Shown: in pieces, positions 16,318 through 25,347 of the stretch
Position numbering within the stretch: position 1 is the stretch's first letter
Layout: each line of letters begins with the position of its first letter
Origin: Streptomyces sp. SLBN-31
GTDB taxonomy: Bacteria; Actinomycetota; Actinomycetes; Streptomycetales; Streptomycetaceae
Reading direction: 5' to 3'
Length of the DNA: 64,000 nt
Assembly: GCF_006715395.1 (NCBI RefSeq)
Contig: NZ_VFNC01000001.1
Span: 3,348,001-3,412,000, forward strand
Position numbers and translations under genes: made by a program
Notes under the pieces: model-generated
The model's input: only the letters and a program-made list of their open reading frames with translations
Told to the model about the DNA's origin: nothing
Databases searched by the model: none

Positions 16318-18459
16318 GTGACTTCCCAGTTGCCGGCACACAGACCCTCGCGGCACCGGTCCTCGACCCTGATCATCGGCGCGGCGACAGCCGTCCTGAC
16401 CGCGTCCGGCATCGGCCCGGTGACGGCCGACACCGGGGCCGACCAGGGCACACCCGCCTACTACGACAGCGGCTTGGCGCCCACCCCGTACATGGGCTGG
16501 AACACGTATTACGGTCTCGGCGCACCCACCGAGAGCGAGGTGCGTGCCGTCGCCGACAAGCTGGTCAGCAGCGGTCTGCGCGACAGCGGCTACGACATCG
16601 TCTGGCTCGACGGCGGCTGGCAGGCGGACAACCCGCGTGACGCGCAGGGGCGGTTGGTGGCGAACCCCGACCGCTTTCCGTCCGGCATACCGGCCCTGGT
16701 GTCCTACCTGCACAAGCGCGGGCTGCGAGCCGGAATCTACACCGACGCCGGCGAGTACGACGGTGGGAGGAGCTGCGGTCTGGGCAGCCGGGGCCACTAC
16801 GAGGCGGACGCCCGGCAGTTCGCCGACTGGAAGATCGACGCGATCAAGGTCGACTTCCTGTGCGGGATCGGCGCCGAGCTCGATCCAGGGCCGGCGTACA
16901 AGGAGTTCGGCGACGCCGTCGCCAAGTCGGGCCGCAGGATGCTGCTGAACCTGTGCAACCCGCTGACCGACGACTGGGGGCTGCCGCACACGCCCGAGCA
17001 GGACGCGCACAACACCTACGCCTACGCTCCGACGATCGCCGACTCCTGGCGCACCGGAACGGACATCGCCTGGGGCACCCCGAGCCCGGGGGAGTGGCCC
17101 AACATCCTGCGCAACATGGACGCCAACGCATGGCACCCCGAGGCGCAGGGGCCCGGCCACTACAACGACCCCGACTACCTCATCCCCATGCGCCGCATGG
17201 CCGACGGGTCGCTGGAGCTGACGCAGGAGGAGTCCACCACCCAGTTCGTGATGTGGGCCGAGATGTCCTCCCCGCTCGTCCTGGGATCCGACCCGCGCAC
17301 CCTGTCCCCGGCCATGATCGCCACGCTGCGCAATCCGGAGATCGTCGCGGTCGACCAGGACCCGCTCGCCGTCCAGGGGGTCCGCGTCGCCACGGACTCC
17401 GTCGGTGACGTCTACAGCAAGGTGCTCTCCGGCCGAGGCCGCCGAGCCGTCGTCCTGCTCAACCGCTCCGACCGGCCGGCCGCCCGCACGGTGACGTTCG
17501 CCGACGCCGCCCTGGGCGGCCCCGTCCAGGTCCGTGACCTGCGGGCGCGCGCCGATCGCGGCACCCACACGGGGTCGTACACCGTGGAGGTCCCCGCCCA
17601 CGGCACCGCGTTCCTCAAGCTCACCGGACAGGACGCGCTGCCCGGCACGAGCCTCGGTGTGAAGACCTCGGCGAGCCCGGCCGTGGTGCGTGACGGCGAC
17701 ACGCTGACAACCTTCTACCGCGGGCCCGGCGGCACGCTCGTCCAGCACACGGCGGACGGCACTCGTCCGGCGCGCGTCCGGGATCTGTCAGGTCCGGTCG
17801 GGGGGCGGATCCTCGGGCAGCCCGCTGCCTACGCCTCCGCCGGCGGCCGCATCGACGTCTTCGTCCGCGGCACCGACGACCACGCCTACCGCAGGGTCTT
17901 CGCGGGCGGCCAGTGGGGTGCCTGGCAGGACCTGGGCGGTCGCCTCACCGACGCGCCCACCGTGGCGTTCACCGACCCCGCGCACTGGACGCTCGTCGCG
18001 CGCGGCGGCGCCGGAGACGTCGTGCGGCGCGGCCCCTCGTCCGCCTGGTCGTCGCTCGGCGCGCCGGACGACCGGCCGGTGTACGGCAGGCCCTCGGCGG
18101 TCGTCGACGCGAGCGGGCGGGTCCATGTGGCCGTACGCACCGCCGCGGACGACGTGCGCACCATCGTGCGGGACGCCTCCGGGAAGTGGTCGGACTGGAC
18201 GTCGCTCGGCGGCACGGTGAGCGGCAGTCCGACCCTCGTCGCCGTGGGGGACGGAGTGGTGCTGTACGCGAGGGCGGCCGACTACACGCTCTGGCAACAG
18301 CGGTACGAGAGCGGGGCGTGGCAGGGCTGGACCAAACGGGAGGAGTTCCCCAGCGCGGCCTTCGACGGCGCGCTCGGAGCGGTCGCGGGGCCCGACGGCT
18401 CGGTCGACGTGGTGTTCCGCGGGGTCAACGGCTCCGTCCACACCACCCAGTTCAAATAA
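16318..18459 (+). CDS. secreted GH27 alpha-galactosidase with beta-propeller (PLL-like) C-terminus
   Basis: A 713-residue protein from GTG 16318, chosen because GGGAGAGG lies 3-10 nt upstream and the signal peptide (RHRSSTLIIGAATAVLTASG) then sits near the N-terminus. The GH27 barrel (about residues 45-340) starts with YMGWNTYYG and carries DGGWQ, nucleophile Asp179 (IKVDFLCG) and acid/base Asp249 (RTGTDIAW). A C-terminal beta-sandwich follows to about 440. From about 450 on is a repetitive domain (WGAWQDLGG, WSDWTSLGG, WQGWTKRE) typical of PLL/fucose-lectin-like propellers, probably glycan-binding. It should release galactose from external alpha-galactosides before uptake by the transporter encoded just downstream. 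Confidence 0.9.
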   Translation: MTSQLPAHRPSRHRSSTLIIGAATAVLTASGIGPVTADTGADQGTPAYYDSGLAPTPYMGWNTYYGLGAPTESEVRAVADKLVSSGLRDSGYDIVWLDGGWQADNPRDAQGRLVANPDRFPSGIPALVSYLHKRGLRAGIYTDAGEYDGGRSCGLGSRGHYEADARQFADWKIDAIKVDFLCGIGAELDPGPAYKEFGDAVAKSGRRMLLNLCNPLTDDWGLPHTPEQDAHNTYAYAPTIADSWRTGTDIAWGTPSPGEWPNILRNMDANAWHPEAQGPGHYNDPDYLIPMRRMADGSLELTQEESTTQFVMWAEMSSPLVLGSDPRTLSPAMIATLRNPEIVAVDQDPLAVQGVRVATDSVGDVYSKVLSGRGRRAVVLLNRSDRPAARTVTFADAALGGPVQVRDLRARADRGTHTGSYTVEVPAHGTAFLKLTGQDALPGTSLGVKTSASPAVVRDGDTLTTFYRGPGGTLVQHTADGTRPARVRDLSGPVGGRILGQPAAYASAGGRIDVFVRGTDDHAYRRVFAGGQWGAWQDLGGRLTDAPTVAFTDPAHWTLVARGGAGDVVRRGPSSAWSSLGAPDDRPVYGRPSAVVDASGRVHVAVRTAADDVRTIVRDASGKWSDWTSLGGTVSGSPTLVAVGDGVVLYARAADYTLWQQRYESGAWQGWTKREEFPSAAFDGALGAVAGPDGSVDVVFRGVNGSVHTTQFK

Positions 18460-18478
18460 ATTAGTAATAAATCTTGAC
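18457..18478 (+). promoter_or_regulatory. AT-rich operator-like element, copy 2
   Basis: Starts TAAATTAG and ends AATCTTGAC; 20 of 22 bp match 16189-16210. Its first bases are the stop codon of the GH27 gene and its end forms a TTGACG -35 for the ABC operon. Confidence 0.6.
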
Positions 18479-18517
18479 GTGGCGTGATCACCACGCGACG
18501 CTTGATCCGCCGCGAGC

Positions 18518-18547
18518 CGGGCCCGGCCGCCACGAAGGCCGGGCCCG
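18518..18547 (+). terminator. hairpin between the GH27 gene and the ABC operon
   Basis: Perfect 11-bp inverted repeat CGGGCCCGGCC / GGCCGGGCCCG with an 8-nt loop and no T-run. It may terminate GH27 transcripts, but if the operon promoter is at 18474 it lies in the operon leader. Confidence 0.4.
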
Positions 18548-18574
18548 CCGCCCGCAACCCGCACGGGAGCCCGA

Positions 18575-19864
18575 ATGACCCACCACCTGCCCAGCCGCCG
18601 GCACGTCCTCGCCGGACTCGGAGCCGCCGGGACAACGGCACTGCTCAGCGGCTGCGTCACCTCCACCTCCTCCGGCACGACCTCCTCCAAAGGCGCGGTG
18701 ACGCTCCAGTCGAACCTGTCCGCACCGCAGGCCAAGGCCGCGATGCAGGACCTCGTCGCCGCCTACGGCAAGAAGGGGAAGGGACAGGCCGGCCTGAACA
18801 CCGTGGCGGCGGAGACCTTCCGCACCCAGCTGCCGACCTACCTGACCTCCGCCAACCCGCCCGACGTGTACACCTGGTACCCCGGCTCGGTGGCGGACGC
18901 CTACGCGAAGAAGAACCTGCTCCTCGACCTGGACGAGGTCTGGAACTCCTCACCCGACCTCAAGAAGTACTCCAAGGCCCTGAACAGCCTGTGCACCGCG
19001 AGCTCCGGCAAAAAGGTCTTCGTCCCCACCACCTACTACTGGTGGGGCATGTTCTACCGGAAGTCGAACTTCGCCAAATGGGGCGTCAGCGCACCCACCA
19101 CCTGGGACGACTTCCTCGACCTGTGCGACAGGCTCAAGGCCGAGGGAGTGGCCCCGATCGGGCTCGGCGCGGGCGGCGGTACGGCCTGGGTGGCCTCGGC
19201 CTGGTTCGACTACCTCGACATCCGCGTCAACGGCGCCGCCTACCACCGCGAACTCCTCGCCGGAAAGCACCGCTTCGACGACCCCGAGGTGCGCAGGGTC
19301 TTCGACCGCTGGCGTGAGGTACTGCCCTACTTCGACCCCGACGGCACCGCCGTCGCCTTCCAGGACGCCACCACCGCCCTGCTCAACGGCCGCACCGGCA
19401 TGATGCTCATCGGCACCTTCTTCGCCGACGCCGCACCCAGGGACGCCCTCGACGACATCGACTTCTTCCGCTTCCCCGTCATCGACTCCAAGATCCCGCT
19501 CGCCGAAGAGGCCCCCACCGACGGTTACTTCGCCAGTGCCCGCACCGGCCGCCGGGAGCAGGTCTTCGACCTGATGCGCTACCTCGCCACCGCCGAAGCG
19601 CAGGAGATCTACATCAAGGGCTCCTCCGGCACGGTCCTGCCCTGCAACCCCGCCGCCAAGGACGCCGGCACCGCACTGGTGAGCAAGGGCCGCAAGCACA
19701 TCGAGGAAGCCGTCGAGATCACCCAGTTCTTCAACCGCGACTCCAGCGACGCCCTGCAGCCCACGGCGGACACCGCGCTGACGAAGTTCATCGCCCGCCC
19801 CAACGACGTCGGCGGCATCCTCACCCAGTGGCAGCGCGACGCCGAGAAGATCTGGAACGCCTGA
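18575..19864 (+). CDS. sugar ABC transporter substrate-binding lipoprotein (alpha-galactoside uptake)
   Basis: A 429-residue extracellular solute-binding protein of the MalE-like family. An SRRHVLAGLG twin-arginine-like start and a lipobox (ALLSGC, Cys at about residue 28) indicate a membrane-anchored lipoprotein. TYYWWGMFYRKSNFAKWGV, followed by PTTWDDFLDLCDRLKAEG, and the AFQDATTALLNGRTGMMLIG block are typical of the family. First gene of a run of at least five with spacings of 1 bp or overlaps, placing it with two permeases and a cytosolic alpha-galactosidase. The ligand is therefore inferred to be melibiose- or raffinose-type alpha-galactosides. No ATPase is encoded here; such importers often share a common MsiK-type ATPase. 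Confidence 0.88.
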   Translation: MTHHLPSRRHVLAGLGAAGTTALLSGCVTSTSSGTTSSKGAVTLQSNLSAPQAKAAMQDLVAAYGKKGKGQAGLNTVAAETFRTQLPTYLTSANPPDVYTWYPGSVADAYAKKNLLLDLDEVWNSSPDLKKYSKALNSLCTASSGKKVFVPTTYYWWGMFYRKSNFAKWGVSAPTTWDDFLDLCDRLKAEGVAPIGLGAGGGTAWVASAWFDYLDIRVNGAAYHRELLAGKHRFDDPEVRRVFDRWREVLPYFDPDGTAVAFQDATTALLNGRTGMMLIGTFFADAAPRDALDDIDFFRFPVIDSKIPLAEEAPTDGYFASARTGRREQVFDLMRYLATAEAQEIYIKGSSGTVLPCNPAAKDAGTALVSKGRKHIEEAVEITQFFNRDSSDALQPTADTALTKFIARPNDVGGILTQWQRDAEKIWNA

Positions 19865-19865
19865 C

Positions 19866-20801
19866 ATGGCCGTCCTGACCGCACCGCGGCACACACCCCC
19901 GGCCTCGGTGCCCGCACACGGCGGCAGGGCCCGGGGGCCCCGGCGCACACCGCCCCTTGTCCTGGCCTTCGTCCTGGTCCCTCTGCTCGCCGAGGCCCTG
20001 TGGGTCTTCTGGCCCGCCCTCCAGGGCTTCTACCTCGCGCTGACGCGCTGGGACGGAGTGTCGGCACCGACGTTCGTCGGTCTCGGCAACTTCCGCGAGA
20101 TGGCCGGCGATGACGTCTTCCGCAGCGCGGCCGGCCACACCGTGCTGTGGCTGCTGCTCTTCGGCGGCCTGTCCGCCCTGCTCGGCCTGGCCGCCGCCCT
20201 GCTGCTGCAGCAGGAGCGCCGGGGCGTCGGCTTCTACCGCGCGGCCCTCTTCCTGCCGGTCGTCTTCTCCCTCGTCGCCACCGCCCTGGTCTGGCAGGCC
20301 GTCTACCAGCCCGACGGCGTGCTCAACCGCCTCCTGGAATCGGCCGGACTCGGCAGCCTGCGCCACGCCTGGCTCGCCGACCAGGACACCGCCCTGTACG
20401 CGGTGATCGTCCCCGCCCTGTGGCGGCAGATCGGCTACGTGATGGTCCTCTACCTCGCCGGCCTGAAGGGCATCGACCCCGCCCTGTACGAGGCGGCCAA
20501 GGTCGACGGCGCCGGACCCTGGCAGCGCTTGCGCCATGTGACGCTCCCTCAGCTGCGCAGCGTCAACGCCGTCGTGCTGTCCGTCATCGTCATCGACTCG
20601 CTGCGCTCCTTCGACGTGGTCTGGTCGCTGACCCGCGGCGGCCCCTACCACTCCTCGGAACTGCTGAGCACCTACATGTACTCCACCGCGTTCCAGTCCC
20701 TGCGCCTCGGATACGGCTCGGCCCTCGCCGTCGTCATCTTCCTGCTGGCCTTCGGAGTCATCGCCGCCTACCTGGTGCGGGCCTTCCGGGAGGCCGACTG
20801 A
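19866..20801 (+). CDS. sugar ABC transporter permease, MalF type
   Basis: A 311-residue inner-membrane protein with six hydrophobic segments. The cytoplasmic EAA loop is visible as YEAAKVDGAGPWQRLRHVTLP (about residues 210-230), which docks on the ATPase. It begins 1 bp after the substrate-binding protein gene and its stop overlaps the next start by one base. Confidence 0.9.
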   Translation: MAVLTAPRHTPPASVPAHGGRARGPRRTPPLVLAFVLVPLLAEALWVFWPALQGFYLALTRWDGVSAPTFVGLGNFREMAGDDVFRSAAGHTVLWLLLFGGLSALLGLAAALLLQQERRGVGFYRAALFLPVVFSLVATALVWQAVYQPDGVLNRLLESAGLGSLRHAWLADQDTALYAVIVPALWRQIGYVMVLYLAGLKGIDPALYEAAKVDGAGPWQRLRHVTLPQLRSVNAVVLSVIVIDSLRSFDVVWSLTRGGPYHSSELLSTYMYSTAFQSLRLGYGSALAVVIFLLAFGVIAAYLVRAFREAD

Positions 20802-21664
20802 TGTCCGCCGCGACGCCTCACACCTCCGCCGGGGCGCTGCGCCGCCGCAGGGCCGCCACCGCCGGCTTCCACCTCGGCGCCGGAACCCTGGCCGTCCTGT
20901 GGCTGCTGCCCATCCTCCTGGTCCTCGTCACCAGCCTGCGCTCGTTCAACGACATCGCCGCGCACGGCCTGGGCAGTTGGCCACGCTCGTTCACCCTGGA
21001 CAACTTCCGCCAGGCCTGGGTCGACGGCGGCCAGCAACGCGCCCTGATCAACAGCCTCGCCGTCACCGTCCCCTGCGTGCTGCTGACCCTCGCGCTCGCG
21101 GCCATGGCCGCCTTCGCCCTCAGCCGCTACGACATGCCCCTGCGCCGATTCCTGCTGCTGCTCATGCTCGGCGGCAACCTGCTGCCCCCGCAGATCCTGC
21201 TCATCCCCGTGTCCAGACTGAGCGAGATGATGGGCGTCTACGACACCCTGCCCGCCCTGATCGGCGTGCAGATCGGCTTCGGCGTCGGCTTCTACGTCTT
21301 CGTCCTGCACGGCTTCATGCGGGCGATCCCCGTCGAGATCCAGCAGGCGGCCGTCATGGACGGCGCCGGCCCCTGGCAGATCTTCTGGCGCGTCATCCTC
21401 CCGCTCACCCGGCCGGCGCTCGCCGCGCTCAGCGCACTGTCCTTCACCTGGATCTTCAACGACCTGCTGTGGGCGATCACCGTCCTGCGCAGCGACAGCC
21501 GGATGCCGATCACCGCGGCCCTCATCGGGCTCCAGGGACAGTACGTGTCCATGTGGAACGTCATCGCCGCCGGTTCCGTCGTCGCCGCCGCCCCCACGGT
21601 GGCCGTGTTCCTGCGCTTCCAGCGCCACTTCGTGGCCGGCCTGAACCTCGGAGCGGTCAAGTGA
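20801..21664 (+). CDS. sugar ABC transporter permease, MalG type
   Basis: A 287-residue permease with six membrane segments and the EAA loop QQAAVMDGAGPWQIFWRVILPL (split near residues 182-203). The ATG overlaps the upstream TGA (TGATG), and its own end overlaps the GTG of the GH36 gene by 4 nt, so the genes are translationally coupled. Partner of the MalF-type protein. Confidence 0.9.
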   Translation: MSAATPHTSAGALRRRRAATAGFHLGAGTLAVLWLLPILLVLVTSLRSFNDIAAHGLGSWPRSFTLDNFRQAWVDGGQQRALINSLAVTVPCVLLTLALAAMAAFALSRYDMPLRRFLLLLMLGGNLLPPQILLIPVSRLSEMMGVYDTLPALIGVQIGFGVGFYVFVLHGFMRAIPVEIQQAAVMDGAGPWQIFWRVILPLTRPALAALSALSFTWIFNDLLWAITVLRSDSRMPITAALIGLQGQYVSMWNVIAAGSVVAAAPTVAVFLRFQRHFVAGLNLGAVK

Positions 21665-23757
21665 CCCCGCCCCCGCGCTGGATTCTGCGCACCGACCACA
21701 GCAGCTACACCGTACGGCTCTCCGCGGACGGCCCCTGGGCGGAACTGGAGGCCTGGGGACCGCACGGCGTGGAGGTGGGGCCGCCGGCGCTGGACTGGTC
21801 CCACCGCACGCACTTCATCACCCCCGCCGACGCCGCCCCCGCCGAGTACCTGCCCCACGGGCTGCGGCCCTTCTCCGAGGCCGACCTCGTCGCCGCACGG
21901 CCCGGCGCCGAACGCGGCGTGTGGTGGACCTTCACGGGGGCCGAGCAGGACGGCGGCGGGCTCCGGCTCACCTTCACCGACGACGTCCTCGGCCTGCGCA
22001 CCACCCTGTGCTACGCCACCGTGTCCGACACCGACGTCCTGCACCGCTGGACCGAACTGACCTGCACGGGCGAGGAACCGCTGCGCCTGGAGCGGTTCGA
22101 CTCGGCCGCCGTGACCGTCCCGGTGACCACCGCGGCCAGGCTGACCTACCTGACCGGCCAGTGGTCCCAGGAGTTCCAGCGCACCCAACTCGACCTGAGC
22201 CGCGGCACGTTCACCATGGGCAGCACCCAGGGCGCACCCAGCCACGCGTACGCGCCATGGCTCGCCGTCCAGGACGCCGGACAACCGGACGCCGCCTACG
22301 GCATCGCCCTCGAATGGCCCGGCAACTGGCACATCAGCGCACACGCCGAGCCCGGAGGCACCGTACGGGTGCGGGCCGGACGCGTACCGCACGAGGGCGT
22401 GGTGCACCTGGCTCCCGGCGCAACCCTGACCACCCCCCGCGTGGCCTGCGCCTTCAGCGCCGACGGACTGGACGGGCTGTCCCGCGTCTGGCACCGCTAC
22501 GAGCGTCTGCTCGCCGGAGAGCGCCTGCACCGCCCGCGCAAGGTCCTGTACAACTCCTGGGAGGCCACCGGCTTCGACGTCGACGCCGCCGGACAGCTGG
22601 AGCTGGCCAAGGCGGCCGCGGACATCGGGGCCGAGCTGTTCGTGGTGGACGACGGCTGGTTCACCGGCCGCGCCGACGACACCGGCGGACTGGGGGACTG
22701 GCATCCCGACCCGGCGGCCTTTCCGCAGGGGTTCGGCCGGTTCGTCGACGAAGTGCGCGCCCTCGGGCTCGACTTCGGGCTGTGGATCGAGCCGGAAGCC
22801 GTCAGCCCCGCCAGCGGCCTGTACGCCGAACACCCGGACTGGGTCTACCGCATCGACCACCGCCCGGCCCGCCTGGTGCGCAACCAACTGCTGCTCGACC
22901 TCGGCCGGACCGACGTCCAGGACTTCGTGATCGCCACCCTGGACCGGCTGCTGGGCGAGCACGCCATCAGCTACCTGAAGTGGGACCTGAACCGCCCACC
23001 CACCGAACGCGGCCGGCCCGGTGACGTACCCGCCGACCACCTCGACCTGGACGCCGGGCACGTCGCCGGCTACCTGCGCGTCCTGGACCACCTGCGCGCC
23101 GCCCATCCCCACGTCACCGTCGAGGGCTGCGCGGGCGGCGGCGGCCGGATCGACCACACCACGCTCGCCCGCACCGACGTCGTCTGGCCCAGCGACAACA
23201 CCGCCCCCCTGGACCGCCTGCGCGTCCAGTTCGGCTTCCTGCACGCCCACGCGCCCCACGTGATGAGCTCCTGGGTCACCGACGCGCCCGGCGTCTTCGA
23301 CCCGCGCCCGCGCAGCCTCGCCTTCCGCTTCGTCACCGCGATGTGCGGTGTCCTGGGCATCGGAGCCGACCTGCGCGAGTGGGGACCGGGGCAGAGCGCC
23401 GAGGCCGCCCGCTGGATCGCGCGGTACAAGGAGGTCCGTGACGTGATCCACCACGGTGACGCACACTTGCTGGGCACACCGGAGGACCCGACCTGCGGGA
23501 TCCAGTACGACGCCCCGGACGGCAGCCGCACCGTCGTCGCCGCCTTCAGCACCGGCCGCCTGGACGGCGCCCCGCTCCTGCCCGGCCGCGCCGCCCGGCT
23601 CCGCCTGCGGGGCCTGGATCCGACGGCGCGCTACGACGACACCGCGAGCGGTGTCACGTACGCGGGCGCCCATCTGCTCCACTACGGTCTGCCGTTCGCC
23701 TGGAGCGCCGCCCACGACGCCGAGTCGGTGGTGCTCACCCGGCACCCGGCCGGCTGA
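21661..23757 (+). CDS. cytoplasmic GH36 alpha-galactosidase
   Basis: A 698-residue protein from GTG 21661 (GTGA overlap with the permease stop). No signal peptide. An N-terminal beta-supersandwich (about 1-285) precedes the GH36 barrel: LYNSWEATGFDV, FVVDDGWF, DFGLWIEPEAV, nucleophile Asp442 (YLKWDLNR), CAGGGGRID and acid/base Asp512 (WPSDNTAPLDR). It should hydrolyse imported alpha-galactosides to galactose plus the remaining sugar. Its place directly behind the transporter supports an intracellular role, complementary to the secreted GH27 enzyme. Confidence 0.92.
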   Translation: MTPPPRWILRTDHSSYTVRLSADGPWAELEAWGPHGVEVGPPALDWSHRTHFITPADAAPAEYLPHGLRPFSEADLVAARPGAERGVWWTFTGAEQDGGGLRLTFTDDVLGLRTTLCYATVSDTDVLHRWTELTCTGEEPLRLERFDSAAVTVPVTTAARLTYLTGQWSQEFQRTQLDLSRGTFTMGSTQGAPSHAYAPWLAVQDAGQPDAAYGIALEWPGNWHISAHAEPGGTVRVRAGRVPHEGVVHLAPGATLTTPRVACAFSADGLDGLSRVWHRYERLLAGERLHRPRKVLYNSWEATGFDVDAAGQLELAKAAADIGAELFVVDDGWFTGRADDTGGLGDWHPDPAAFPQGFGRFVDEVRALGLDFGLWIEPEAVSPASGLYAEHPDWVYRIDHRPARLVRNQLLLDLGRTDVQDFVIATLDRLLGEHAISYLKWDLNRPPTERGRPGDVPADHLDLDAGHVAGYLRVLDHLRAAHPHVTVEGCAGGGGRIDHTTLARTDVVWPSDNTAPLDRLRVQFGFLHAHAPHVMSSWVTDAPGVFDPRPRSLAFRFVTAMCGVLGIGADLREWGPGQSAEAARWIARYKEVRDVIHHGDAHLLGTPEDPTCGIQYDAPDGSRTVVAAFSTGRLDGAPLLPGRAARLRLRGLDPTARYDDTASGVTYAGAHLLHYGLPFAWSAAHDAESVVLTRHPAG

Positions 23758-23801
23758 CCCGCATCCGTCCCACCGCCGGCCCGAAGGAGCCCGACCCCGC
23801 G

Positions 23802-24575
23802 ATGGACCACTCCCCACGATCGACCGCCGCCCGGTTCACCGGCCGCACGGCCGTGATCACCGGCGCCGCATCCGGCATCGGAGCCGCCACCGCCGAACGC
23901 CTCGCGCAGGAGGGGGCCGCCGTCGTGCTCGCCGACGTCGACGGCGAACGCGGCACGGCCCTCGCCGAGCGCATCACCCGCGGCGGCGGCACCGCCCGGT
24001 CCGTCACCGCCGACGTCGCGGCCGAGGAGGACTGGGAGCGGATCGTGGCCGCCGCCCACCGGTTCGGGCCGGTGGACGTCCTGGTCAGCAACGCCTACAC
24101 CGTCGACGTCACGCCGGCCCACGCGCTGTCCCTCACCTCCTGGCAGCGGCAGCTCGACGTGAACCTCACCGGCGGCTTCCTCGGCTTCCGCGCCCTCCTG
24201 CCCGACCTGCGCGAACGCCGCGGCGCGGTCGTGCTGACCTCGTCCGTCCACGCCCACAAGGGCATCCCCGGCCACCCGGCCTACGCCGCCGCGAAGGGCG
24301 CGCTGCTGTCCCTGTGCGGCCAGCTGGCCGTCGAATACGGGGGCCAGGTCCGCGTCAACGCCGTACTGCCCGGCCCCGTCCTCACCGCCGCCTGGGACCG
24401 GGTCCCGCCCGAGGACCGCGAGCGCAGCATCGCCGAGACCGCCGTGGGCCGCTTCGGCACCCCCGCCGAGGTCGCAGCCGCCATCGCCTTCCTGGCCAGC
24501 GACGAGGCCTCCTTCATCACCGGCGCGCACCTCCTGGTCGACGGCGGCTGGAGCGTCGTGAAAGCGTCCGCATGA
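23802..24575 (+). CDS. SDR oxidoreductase, probable galactose dehydrogenase
   Basis: A 257-residue short-chain dehydrogenase/reductase with cofactor motif TGAASGIG (about residues 22-29), acidic residues after beta-2 (LADVDGE, favouring NAD), active-site Ser in LTSSVHAHK and the YxxxK pair in HPAYAAAKG, and a C-terminal GAHLLVDGG. Sequence alone gives only the SDR family. Because dehydratase, kinase and aldolase genes for the galactonate route follow, oxidation of D-galactose to galactonolactone is the likely job. The matching lactonase is not seen here. RBS GAAGGAG upstream. Confidence 0.7.
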   Translation: MDHSPRSTAARFTGRTAVITGAASGIGAATAERLAQEGAAVVLADVDGERGTALAERITRGGGTARSVTADVAAEEDWERIVAAAHRFGPVDVLVSNAYTVDVTPAHALSLTSWQRQLDVNLTGGFLGFRALLPDLRERRGAVVLTSSVHAHKGIPGHPAYAAAKGALLSLCGQLAVEYGGQVRVNAVLPGPVLTAAWDRVPPEDRERSIAETAVGRFGTPAEVAAAIAFLASDEASFITGAHLLVDGGWSVVKASA

Positions 24576-24612
24576 CCAGACCCCCCACCTCGCAGCAGAA
24601 AGGCAGCACGAC

Positions 24613-25347
24613 ATGACCCCCTACGCCCGCCGCGGCGTGCACGGCCAGACCGTGGAAGCACTGGCCCGCCGCATCCTGGGCGGGGAGCTCCCGGAAGGGG
24701 CGACGCTGGATCTCGTCGCCCTGCAGAGCGAACTCGACGTCAGTCTCACGGCCCTGCGCGAATCGCTGAAGGTGCTCGCCGCCAAGGGCATGGTCGACGC
24801 CCGGCAGAAACGCGGCACGTTCGTGCGCGCCCGCTCCGACTGGAACCTCCTCGACGCCGACGTGCTGCGCTGGCAGTTCGAGGGCGGCGGGGCCGACGAG
24901 GCCGACCGGGCCCTGCTGCGCGACCTCGCCGAGGTCCGCGCCATCATCGAACCCGCTGCCGTCCGCCTCGCCGCCCAGCGGCGCACCGACGCCGACGTGG
25001 CCGCCCTCGACGCCGCCCTGGAGGCCATGGACCAGGACGCCTCCGCCGCGCACGCCGTCGAGGCGGACCTCTCCTTCCACCGAGCTCTGCTCAACGCGAC
25101 CCACAACGAGCTGCTCGAACGCATGGAGATGGTCATCGAGTCGGGCCTGGCCCACCGCGACCGCATCGTGCACAGCTCCCCGCACAGCGAGGACCCGGTC
25201 CCGGCCCACCGCGCTGTCCTGGACGCCGTGCGCGACCGGGACCCGGACGCCGCGGAGGCCGCCATGCGCGCCCTGCTCGACCAGGCCGGCCGCGACCTGG
25301 ACCGGATCGACGGCGACGACGACACGAAAGGCCCCCGCCACAAGTGA
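24613..25347 (+). CDS. FadR-type GntR regulator of galactonate use (DgoR-like)
   Basis: A 244-residue GntR-family protein. N-terminal winged helix (HGQTVEALARRILGGELPEGATL, then LDVSLTALRESLKVLAAKGMV) and an all-helical FCD domain (about residues 95-235) with the metal- and ligand-binding histidines expected in FHRALLNATHN and PVPAHRAVLDA. Its stop overlaps the dgoD start by 4 nt. E. coli DgoR is a FadR-type repressor of the dgo operon, so the same role is inferred. The AT-rich elements at 16189 and 18457 are candidate binding sites. Confidence 0.82.
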   Translation: MTPYARRGVHGQTVEALARRILGGELPEGATLDLVALQSELDVSLTALRESLKVLAAKGMVDARQKRGTFVRARSDWNLLDADVLRWQFEGGGADEADRALLRDLAEVRAIIEPAAVRLAAQRRTDADVAALDAALEAMDQDASAAHAVEADLSFHRALLNATHNELLERMEMVIESGLAHRDRIVHSSPHSEDPVPAHRAVLDAVRDRDPDAAEAAMRALLDQAGRDLDRIDGDDDTKGPRHK

